From NCBI RefSeq assembly GCF_000204055.1, contig NW_006768783.1:310001-374000 (forward strand): a stretch of 64,000 nt of DNA, written 5' to 3'. Under the pieces are notes generated by a model. The model did not search any database. It saw nothing but the letters and a program-made list of their open reading frames with translations, and had not been told where the DNA came from. Made by a program: the position numbers and the translations under genes. This document shows, piece after piece, positions 48,455 through 58,707 of this stretch. Source of the stretch: Melampsora larici-populina 98AG31. Taxonomy: Eukaryota; Basidiomycota; Pucciniomycetes; Pucciniales; Melampsoraceae. Positions within the stretch are counted from its first letter, which is position 1. Each line of letters begins with the position of its first letter.

Positions 48455-49205
48455 GTTTGTAGTGCTTGAATATTTTTTCACATCGTTTTTAACACATAGA
48501 TCATTCATGTTAAAGGCGAACATGAGAATCAGACAAAACTCCCAAAACCTCCACCAACTTCCCTTACAAGCCTGAGTTTTGCACAGCCGAAGTTTCAACC
48601 TCGCGTAGATCACTTTCCAGCTCCTTATTGCATTGCATTACCCCTACCCGCTTTAGTTGACGATATAATACGACCGACCCTCTGAACATCCGATCCTAAC
48701 GCAGTTATTTTACCCCCAATTCTAACCGTTTCCTTCCTCCCCTCTACTTTAGTTGCCAACCCATGGTTCTTGCCATATCAACAACAACCTCAACCGCTTC
48801 AGTTGCTGCTATACTTCCATCCATAGATTTACACATGCGGCTTCCTACTTCACATCCGTCTAATCTTATCTACCTCTCAGGCACCTACGAGCGCATCCTC
48901 CAGGTACGTGAATGCAACTTTCCTCATACTTTCTATACACCATGTTTACCACGTCTTCCTCCAGACCGATTCTGATGATGGTTCACCAACTGTGAATGAG
49001 AGAGTGAACGCTTCAGCAGCTGACAATTCAGAGGTTATCAATGCCAGAACATACTTTACTCCCGTCCAATCGACAACGCCCATTTCCCCACAAAGTCAGT
49101 CATTCCCATTGATACTCACTTTGTTTTTCACTTTTGACCCCAGATCAACTTGCCGGGTCGTAATTTGTTCGAATATCGTATTGGCCTAACAGACATTCTT
49201 AACTG
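48455..49205. other. No gene seen
   Basis: Sequence between the truncated hAT and the left end of the next hAT. CT-rich with short frames lacking domains. Confidence 0.45.
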
Positions 49206-52200
49206 TCGCAACGCCGAGTCAGCAGCGTTGGCGGTAGCGCTAACGTAACACTAACGTAACTCTAAGCGCTGCGTTATCTGATAGCTTAACGCGTCAGAAA
49301 GCAGTTATGTTGGCAAAAACACGTAACGGGTCTTTTTTTTTCAAGTTACGTTAGCCACTTCGGATAACGGGGCTTTTTAATTCGAGTTACGCATCAGCCC
49401 CGAAACCCGTTACCGCAGCTATGTTGCGCTCAAGCAAGGGCTGGGGCTGACCTTCCCAGATATAGCCTCATCTATGGACCAATCTCACAGGAATCCCCAT
49501 CAAAACCGATTACTCACCCTCGATTTCACGTGTCGCAGGATGGACGCAAGGGGAGGGATCCACCGTCTATCCATGGATTCCTTGGATCCCTCGATGGTGA
49601 GTCCAAGTTTCTCCCTCCAATTTTTTCGACTAAGATCCTTCACTCGATCTGATTCCTCCCTTCACTATCTTCCTCGTATCAATTTCTTTTCCTTTCCCCA
49701 TCCATTGTTTTGTCTCATCGAACTTTGCATCATGATTGATCCAACTCGTCAGTTCTTTTTTGGGTTCTTCATACAGATGTTCAATTCCGTTTTTATTCAA
49801 TTATCAGTCATGCCTACCAGTACGAGTTCTTCACAACAATCTCACCAAAATGTCACCTCAACCTCCTCCACTACCAACGTCAAACAACCCACAGCACCAG
49901 CCACGCCTAGTCGACCTCAACGAGCTCGCAAACCTACATCAAATCCGGGAATGGTCGCGCCATCACCTGATAGTCGCCGACGAGTCTCGATCGAACAAGT
50001 ACCATCTAAAACAACTACCAAAAAGACCAAAGCAACTGTAATCGTGGATACTGAAGATGAGAGCGGGTATTCACCTCATATCGTTCCTCCAAAGAAACAA
50101 AAACGTAAACGAGTCCAGAAGAACCCGGTACCCACAGATGTAAGTCTAACTTCCAAGCCCAGTTGGTAATTATATACTACTATACATTGATAAGCATCTT
50201 TTGCAGACTTCTTCTGCGCTGGTCACCAAAGAGGTCCTACGAGCTGATTCAGACAAGGAAAACCAACAAGTGCGAAAACGAAAACATATAGAACTTGATG
50301 AGGCAGAGAAGAACGAGGCTCTACTGGCGTACTTTGGACCTCCATTTCACAGCAAAACCAACAATGTAAGTCAATCGATTTCAAAAGATTTTCACTTGGT
50401 AATTCTATCTAATTTACATTTCATCAATTGCTTTGATCCTCCCTAAAGGATAAAAGCAAGCGACCGTTAGGATATCCATGCTTATGGTGTACCACCCAAG
50501 ACGAAAAGCATCCAGTGCGAGTCAGTTACAGTAATCCAACTGCGAACCTCAAAGCCCACCGAGACGGATCGACACAGGATGGTCGATCAACTACAGGTTG
50601 TCCAGGACGATGTCGAGCTCAAGCGCAGGGAATCGTGATGCCGCCTTCAGTTGCAGAACTCCACGCTCAGCAAGAAGCGGCGCAGAAGAAAGCCTCAGGG
50701 CCTCTGGATGCTTTTGTCTCGAACATGAAGACATCCAAATTCAATAATCTCACGTTTAATCAAGGTATGTGTGTATGGTTGCTTCGGCAAGCATTGCCTT
50801 GGTCCCGCCTGTCCAATCCCTGGCTTCGAGCATCGATCAGCTACATCAGACCCAAAGCAAAGCTTTTTGGAAGGCACTGGGCCGCCCTCGAGGCCAAGCG
50901 GCTGAACTTGTCTATGAAGAGTCAAGTCATCAACGAGCTAAAGGTGAGATAATATGTGTTTTTCATTATTTGTATTACTTGCTGTACCCCGTTGAACACA
51001 TCACATGTTCTTTTATATAGGGCTTGACGTCGAAGTTCTCCATGCAACACGACGTATGGACTTCCAAGGGAAATCGACACGGCTTCATTGGTGCCAATGT
51101 CACCTATATCGACCCATCCTGGAAATTTGTATCTCGACACCTCACGCTGAAGGTAGTTGCATGGGAGCACCGCGGTGTTTGGTTGGCGGAACCTTTGGCG
51201 AATGTGCTGATCAAGCACAACCTGGCTGATAAGATAAGCCATTTACTTCTTTTGGTGGTTAGTAATAGTTTCTTTAAACTAACATGTTTTCTTTCTTTCT
51301 GCACTTGCTCAGCCAGACGACCGATTCGGGCTCGAACAATAAGACAATGGCCAATGAAATGCATCAGCAGTTCATTGGCCATTGTGGTATTGATTCAAAC
51401 TATACGTGGAATCCCAATTCGATGCATGTTTTCCGCTTCTGCCATAAGCTCGCGCTTATTGTAGGAGCAGGCCTTGGGGCGCTTGGTCTGAAGACTGCTG
51501 CCCCCCGAAAGATCAAGACAGCGATTCGTGGTCAATTCCCGGCTGTGTGCTCAACGGTGGCTGAAGAAGAAGAACCTGACGATCCTCAAGCGAACGAAGG
51601 TCCAGTAGTTGAGGTTCCTGATGTGCCAGTGCCCCCAACCGAAGACGCGTTATCAGATGTAGAACATGACCTTCAAGAGGTCGACGACGAAGAACCCGAG
51701 GCAAACCTACTCACTTGATTAGAATCGGCTTTGGCTGACGCAGCGGTAGACGACGAACTTGACTGGGATGCGGCTGACTCTGAAGATGCAGGCAACCCTA
51801 TGCTTGTGATTCAGGACACCGTAGCTCCGACACACCAACGCGAGGCCAACAAACTTAACTATATCCTCGAGAAGGTAAGTTCTACCTTGCTATATCTATT
51901 TTCTTTTACATTCTCACTCACATTTCCCTTTTGCCTTTCATTGATAATACTATCAACAGCTAGACTTCATAATCAGAAGAATAACTCGATCATCTTCCTG
52001 GCGTAACGAATATAACCGGATCATGAAGAGTCGTGGTTTATCTCTTGGCTCACTGATCGCAGGATATGGAATAAGATGGAATATTAAGTACATCAGTCGC
52101 CACAAAGCATGGTTGGCTTGTGAGGTATGTTACAATTTTATTTATGTGCTTCATATTATAATATGTTTACATCCATGTTTGCTTTTCACAGGTGATAGAT

Positions 52201-53575
52201 CAGCTATTGAAAGAGGATCTTGAACGGGTACACTCTAAGACTCGGCGGCCTTGCAAAAATGGCAAGCCCTACGGTTACTTTCATGAGATTACCATCTCTC
52301 CTTCCGAGTGGGCTTTGATTGAAGAACTAAACACCGAACTTGAGGTAAGTATTAGTATTACATTTCAAACAATATTGCTTACAATATACTGACTTACTTT
52401 CATCAGCCATTCTTGACGATCACCAAGCAGATGGAAGGTAACACACCAACTGGTGCAATGGTCATACCTCAGTATGTCCAATTACGAGCTAAGCTGCAAG
52501 AACGAGAGCTCAAGATGTCATCAAGTGACGCACTCTACCCTATGATCGAAGCAATGATCACCAAATTGCAAAATTACTTAGACGAAGCTTTGTCGACCGA
52601 AAGTCTTATCATGGCAACTGTCCTCCACCCCGCCTTTTGACTGAAATACTTTGAGAAGTTTTTCGACAAGAGCTCACAAACTTACATCCAAGCCGAAACA
52701 ACTTTCAATAGATTATTCAAGGATTATCAATTATCAACGACCAGAGTGCCCTCAACATCACAGTCTGATGAGACCAGAAGCTCAAAGGCCTCAACTTCGG
52801 CTATGTTTGATGTTTACAGTGATGACGACGGTGACAAGGAGGACCTGGGCGACGATTCCCAGGTGAAAGACTATTTCCGAGGTGTCCTTCGTATGAAGGA
52901 ACCCGAATACAATCTTTGTGATCCAAACGAAGCACTTCGATGGTGGTTGGTAAGTCCTGCGTTATATGGTTTTTTTTTCAACAGCACATCCTAATCATGT
53001 TTGATTCTTTGTAGGTAAACCACAACAGGTTCCCTATAGTCGCATTGATGGCTCGAGACTACCTGGCCTGTTCAGGGTCTTCGGCGCAACCTGAACGGAC
53101 CTTCTCGGCAGCTGCCGATGTATGTTCAGCCAGTCGAGGGGGACTGACTCCGATCACTATTGAGAGGGCGGTTTCAACGCGTATGTGGTTAGTTGAGGGG
53201 GTTCCTCTTGGGGACAAATTTCTCAGTGTTGTGGAACACATTAGGGTAAAAGATTTCATGTGACTTCATTAATTCATGTAACTGCCTACTTCAGGATTAG
53301 CTATATTGCCTTTAAATACAATTTTTTTTCATTTTTCATTTCATAATGTTTTTTTGTACCCGTTATCAAGTTACTTTAGCGTTAACGTAACTGTAGTAGC
53401 AACATTATCATTTTCAGATAGCGGCAAAATTGCAAAACAGTTACGCAAAATTGGCTAGCGTAGCTTTATGAGCAGCGCTAGCATTTTGTGGAATTTTGCG
53501 ATAACTGAAACAGCTACTCTACGCGCAAATGGCCTCGTAGCGCTGCTTTGCGCTGCTGTCTCGGCGTTGACTGTC
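49206..53575 (+). mobile_element. hAT DNA transposon, nearly complete
   Basis: Carries the pseudogene at 49810-53263 between candidate inverted ends: CTGTCGCAACGCCGAGTCAG near 49206 and the complement of CTGCTGTCTCGGCGTTGACTG near 53575. Just inside, both ends are dense in GTTACG/CGTAAC and AGCGCTA motifs, like the subterminal binding repeats of hAT elements. An 8-bp target duplication was not found by eye, so the exact ends are uncertain. Confidence 0.6.
49810..53263 (+). pseudogene. hAT transposase with two TGA codons
   Basis: Nine exons in phase: 49810-50139, 50207-50365, 50449-50943, 51021-51257, 51317-51874, 51960-52124, 52192-52344, 52407-52949, 53015-53263 (about 960 codons). Order: Ser/Thr-rich N-terminus, BED-like finger (CLWCTTQDEKHP, then ANLKAHRDGS), catalytic start (HDVWTSKGNRHGFIGANVTY), DDE-like second block (TTDSGSNNKTMANEMH), FRFCHKLALIVGAGLGALGL, and the C-terminal dimerisation domain (ALRWWLVNHNRFPIVALMARD, then PERTFSAAADVC). 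Two in-frame stops, TGA at 51716-51718 and 52638-52640, are the only defects seen. A leader intron at about 49595-49785 would join an upstream exon; ATG 49786 is an alternative start. Confidence 0.85.
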
Positions 53576-55043
53576 GACACAGCTCATGATTTGGCTCGCA
53601 TTTCCAACTGCTCCATCAACACTCCATACGATGACCACTGTGGGACCACCACTACAGGCGTTGTTTTTAGGATTGAATATCTTCATTGTAATGATTCAGA
53701 TCAATCCTTTAGGTCACTTCTCCCAAGCGATCGCCCAACAAACATCATTGCGAGCGTCCTGCATTCTAATTTTGACCCAATCGTGAGTCTATTGCCATCA
53801 CCAATGATATTCGCAATCAAGTCTAATCGACTGGCTTTGTAGACGCACTCACATAGAACCGCGACAGTCGAGTATCACATCCAGGGCTCTGGAACTGTAG
53901 GTTGGAGTACAATCAAACCAGGCCAGGCATACGTATTTCACGGCTGTATCAAAGAAATCGATGAAATATCTTCTCGCCACATTGTCATTGTAAGCAGACC
54001 GATTTGCAATATTTGTGTGACATTGCTGATCAGTACTACCCAGGTGACAAAATTTCACCCGGTCACCGTCGATTTCCAAGGCATTGTGCAACCTAAACCC
54101 GGTAATAACTTACAACACATTTAGGAAATACCCACTACCCCAAACAAAAGACACCCCTGCCGACATGAGGGACCTAACAAACGATTCATTTGACATGAAT
54201 GAGGCTTTACATGAGCACAGGGAGTTCATTGTCTCGTGTTTCGTTGTGTTTAACTTCTTGATAACAAACCCCCCATTAGATTACCTTATATTCACGGATC
54301 CGAGCCAATCCCATAGAAGATTAGTAAATTGTAAATCACTATGACATCCATATACAGATCGCGCTTTAAGATGTCAATTTTACAATGTCCCCAAATTCCT
54401 AATTCCTGATCCTTGAATTTTTGATGTCCGCGAGCCCGTGAGGAGATTTTTGTTCCTACAAGTTAAAGCCGAAATTGACCGTCTCGAAGTGTATTTCGTG
54501 ATGTTTTATTGTATAGGATCACAGTGATTAATCTAGATCAATCATCAGTTATACGTAGCTGACATCCATAGAGCTTGATTCTTACCCCTCGCGCGCGGGG
54601 AGTCTTTTCCATGAGGCTTGAGATGGTATTCATGGGCACAAACTTTAGAATGTCCTGTAAAATTACTCATCCAAGATTTTAAGCCCAGACTTCCTGAATC
54701 TACGTATTTCCCGACGCCCCTTGAAGATTGGTGGACAAGGCAATACTTAACAAACCTTTACGTGATTTAACCGTTCATATCATTGACTTCATATCGAACA
54801 TTTCCATATGCAATGTGCATTGAACCCCAGGTGTCTAACCACGGATACGGCATCTGAAACACGTTGACGTGCATAATCACATTCATGTATCGCCTTGAAA
54901 CCTAGCAAGCGCATGGAACATCATATGCAAGCTCCAATATTTGTCATCCTCAAGCGAGCGAGGTGAAGACATCAGTTGACAGCGAAGTCATCAAGGTGCT
55001 TGAAGCGAGATCGTGACAAGAACAAGTCTAAGTTACACACAAC
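53576..55043. other. No gene seen
   Basis: Moderate-GC sequence with short frames (53468-53842, 54084-54344) lacking domains. A CGCGCGCGGGG run occurs at about 54590. Confidence 0.45.
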
Positions 55044-55406
55044 TGTCAGCCCTGGGTACATATGTATGTACCCAAAGACTAACTTTTAATATATATAACC
55101 ACCTTCAGACAACTAATTACATGTACATAAAGCTTACAAAACATATGTAACTTGTAATAAATCATATATACATCTTGATTACATATACATATACATTTGA
55201 AATGATATGTAATATGTAAGCAAATATCAATTACACCTCATAACTCAGTGTCAAGAGTTAAAAAAAGCTTATATTACATATTACACATAACATGTATATG
55301 TAATTAAGTATTATTAGTAATAATCCCAAATAATAATAATAATCAAACCCTAAACCAAAGTAGGGAGGTAAACAAATCTCACTACGGTTAGGTTTGGAGA
55401 GGAGAG

Positions 55407-55414
55407 TATATAAA
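55407..55414 (+). promoter_or_regulatory. TATA box of the putative LTR promoter
   Basis: TATATAAA within GGAGAGTATATAAACCCCTC, followed about 30 bp later by pyrimidine-rich sequence. It is the best core-promoter match upstream of the splice-made start codon. Confidence 0.6.
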
Positions 55415-55625
55415 CCCCTCCTCTCTCAGCCTTGAGAGATTTCCCCCAAGCTTTATTACACACTACTTTTAAGAACACTTAAAGTTCTACTGAAGTAACA
55501 TCAAGAGTCTTATAAATATAAGACTAGTGATATCTTCATTACTTTAATCAGTTCCCTGATTAAAAGTAAGTAATACTCTTCACTCTTCCCTGGATCCTCT
55601 ACTATCCCCCAGTAGAACTCTAATA

Positions 55626-55747
55626 GGTTGGTGACCATATAACAACCCAAGGTTGGTGACCATAGAACAACCCAGGTTGGTGACCATAGAATAACCTCAG
55701 GTTGGTGACCATAAGAACAACCCAGGGTTAGTGACCATAGAACAACT
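55626..55747 (+). repeat. Tandem repeat, five units of about 25 bp
   Basis: Five imperfect copies of GGTTGGTGACCATAGAACAA plus CCCA. It lies inside the putative LTR, downstream of the TATA box, so it would be in the transcript. Confidence 0.85.
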
Positions 55748-56639
55748 AGTCTAGTGAACTTCAACCCACTCTTTAATCTGTCACTTGAAGATTAAAGGAA
55801 GGGCTAGGATCCACCCTTCACCCTTTATACCATTCCAGTATCTTTCATCTCTCATCCCTTTCCTTGTTTATAATTCTTTGTAACTACATTTATATTTGAA
55901 ATATAATTATAATTACCTGAATTATAAGCCCACCTTGCCCAATTAGTGAGCCTTGAGTACTCAAAAGCGTAACCAACCCTCACATTTGGGGGCCTCATCG
56001 TGTTGAAACCCAAGTTTCAACCTCAAACCTCTTACCAAAAGAGTGAGAATTATCATACTAGACAACTCCAACTCATTAATCTATCAAGCTATAAAAAAAA
56101 AAAATCGAGTCTCATTTAGAATCATACAAATTTAAAAACACAATTCTTTCAAATTACTTCCTCTAAAAGAAGTTATCATAAGCACCAAAATAAATTTAAC
56201 CTTCTAAAAAAACAATCTAAGCCAAGATTGATTTGATCCAAACTTCTAAAAACAGTTATAGTTGTTGTAAGTTGTTTGTTTTTGATATACTTGTCCCTTT
56301 TAAATTTGAGATTGATAGTTATATAATATCATCAGCCAGAGTGAACTACCAACAGATCAAGTAGTTACACAAACAAGATAAAAACTTCTTCAAAATTCAG
56401 AATTTGAAATTGGACGATCGAAAGGAAAATCAAAACAGAAAGAGAATCAACGGGGAATTCGGAGCAAATTCAGAAAATAGATTTTTTTTTCCGTGATCGG
56501 AGATAAGAATAGGACCAAAGTAAAGAGTAAGCTACAACCCTTTCTCTCTTCAATTCTTTTGACCGAACTCACTATTGAATTATTTTATTTCCTTTCTCAT
56601 TTTTTTTCTCTCCTGGAGAATCGTTCGATCAAAAACCCT

Positions 56640-56979
56640 TGAACCCAACGTGATAATCACTACAAAGATTCTCGGACAACCTATCAGCCACATCAAATTG
56701 AAAACATAAAACAATCAAGTAAGTAACTCACCGTACGATTACAAGTCAGAAGCACTTTATCTTACAATTTCAGTACTGATAAGTTTTTTTTTCTTTTCTT
56801 CTCTGTTTTCCACCTCTTCTCGTTCTCAATCGAATATATAAAAAAAAACAATAACACAAAATTTTGTCAAACACAACCAGATTAATTAAAAGAAACCATC
56901 GGACCCAACGTATTACAAACTACAAAGACATCGAACGATCAGTCACCAAACAACAAATTCGAAAAATAACAAATTACAA
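56640..56979 (+). other. Duplicated leader exons ending in CAA|GTAAGT
   Basis: Two related segments end at 56718 (ACAATCAA|GTAAGT) and 56979 (AAATTACAA|GTAAGT). Both are preceded by ACCCAACGT and then ACTACAAAGA at the same spacing, so one is a duplicate of the other. An acceptor (AATTTCAG, ending 56773) lies between, so they could be used in series or as alternatives. Confidence 0.6.
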
Positions 56980-58707
56980 GTAAGTCAGCAAGTTATTAAT
57001 TCAAGAACAGAAAAAAATAGAACTAACTAGGTCACACAGTGATTACCCTCGAGACCCGGATCGGAATCAAAACCTATCGACAAGTTCCTCACTATAAGAA
57101 GAGCACCTATAGCGACTTCAATCAATCCTCAGGACGATCGATTCAAAACCAATCGAAGGGTTATCAGTACTTAAATCGATCAATCAATTTTAAGAACTTG
57201 TTTAAAATTATTAAACTAGTATCTACAATCAAAAGTAACGAAATTTTCTTATCCTTTTAATTTTTTTCTTCTCTCTTTAGTTTTCCCTCTCAAAACCCTT
57301 TTTCCTCTTTTATAAACTCCATTAAGCCTGAGACTCATATATCAATAAAAAGTACTGATATAGAATCTGTTTCATATTTTTAAAAAAAAAATTTGTTTTT
57401 ATCCTAAAAATCTTTATCTCGATAGTGGCATTCCCACAATTGTTCGATTCACTCGACTTGGCTAGACAAGGAAACAATAACCAACCACCAGCTACAGGCA
57501 TTCAAGAACATCGATCCACTCCAGCCTTACCAGAAAACGAAAACGTAGACGGTTCTATCTTAGATTTCGAAGACGGCTACGGAAACACCTCACAAGAACC
57601 GATCATTATAGATTCGACCATTACTACGCCAGCTGCGAATTCTTTGATCATTGATATAGACTCACCCGCTTCAGAAGATACTACGAGAGCAAGAATTCGA
57701 GCTGAAGGCCCTTCACCAGAAGAGTTAGCTGATCACCATCATCGTAAGCTATTTAAATTCTTTTCTTTACTCTCAACCCGATCCAATAATCATTAAATTG
57801 AAATTAGTTCCAGGTAACAATCAAGATAGAGCCACAGCTCACTACCAAGAACAAAGAGTTCAAGTGAACCGTAAGTTAAATAATTTTTTTTTCTTTCTAC
57901 TCGGAATATAAAAATCATACATAACTCTGGATTAAAATTTATTTAACATTTTATTTCTTTTTTTGGGTATAGCCGATACCTTACATCGAACTCAAGAATA
58001 TAACAACCATCAATATATCAATCAAGTACAAGTTCATCAAGGTTATCACCAAGTCCAAGGAATAAACAGAGACCGTAAGTGAATAAAAGATTATCATCTT
58101 CTATCAACACTAAGAAATCATGTTCTAAATTGATTTTTGTTTTGTTTTGTTTTTACTTTTTCTTCTTCTCATATTAAAATACTATCTCCTAATTTTTTTT
58201 CTCTTATTCTCGCTTCAAATACATCAATTCAAATTATCTTTATCATTATAATTTTTTTTTCTCTTTGAAACATGTCCTCCAGAAGCTCCAGCACACGTGG
58301 AACAACAAAGAGTAAACGATCAGTCGAACCAGTCACCCAATCAACAAGGAGATCACCAATGGGGGAGTTATACGAACCACTACCCCCATCAGGTAAGCCC
58401 AACCCAAATTTAGTCAAGAGTTTTGTTCAAGAGAAAGAAACTAATAAAAAAAATCTTACCTTAATAATGTTAGACCCAACAACAACAGGCAGGCTACATC
58501 TACCAGCCCAACTATCACCCCAACCTAGCGTCTCCGGTAGTGCAATACCCAATAGCTCCCTTGCCAATCTACCAACCTCAAGTCAACTGTGCGATAGCTC
58601 CCTCGCCAGTTTACCAGCCTCAACACAACTACCCAGTGCACCCTTCCCCGGTCTATCAACCACGCCAACCGACTCCCGGTGTAGAACTCCTACGCAGTGT
58701 AGCGTAG
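56979..58707 (+). CDS. Gln/Tyr/Pro-rich protein whose start codon is made by splicing
   Basis: Not recognised as a known family. Exons 57426-57743, 57808-57870, 57973-58074, 58283-58392 and 58474-58707 join in one phase to a TAG at 58705-58707. The frame opens with TG at 57426 right after an acceptor (TCTCGATAG). Joined to the final A of the leader exon at 56979 (or 56718) this gives ATG in the context ACAATGGC, and a 275-residue protein. No ATG lies upstream in the leader and none in the frame, so the product has a single Met. The N-terminal 100 residues are acidic (SILDFEDGYGNTSQE), the middle is Gln/His/Tyr-rich (INQVQVHQGYHQVQG) and the C-terminus repeats P-x-P-[IV]-YQPQ-like units three times. 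No membrane segment or signal peptide. TE origin or a lineage-specific host gene are both possible. Introns 2-4 share donor C|GTAAG and the same phase. Confidence 0.55.

Larger units (their letters stand above)
55044..55984 (+). repeat. Putative LTR (about 940 bp)
   Basis: A block that begins TGTCAGCCCTGGGTACATA and ends CCAACCCTCACA, followed directly by TTTGGGGGCCTCATCGTG, which sits where a primer-binding site would. Inside are a TATA box, a pyrimidine-rich initiator-like region and a short tandem repeat, as in a U3-R-U5. No second LTR is visible in the window, so it may be a solo LTR or the 5' LTR of an element running past 64000. The assignment is an inference. Confidence 0.4.
55311..58119 (+). 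other. 2.8-kb plus-strand stretch with no ATG
   Basis: Scanning each line and line junction, the last ATG before it is at 55308-55310 and the next is at 58120-58122. It spans the putative LTR from just above its TATA box, the leader, four exons and their introns. ATG resumes at ordinary density afterwards. Confidence 0.85.

Noticed and set aside
54560..54620. CGCGCGCGGGG run as a CpG-island promoter
   Set aside because: It is very short, with no gene, TATA or initiator nearby.
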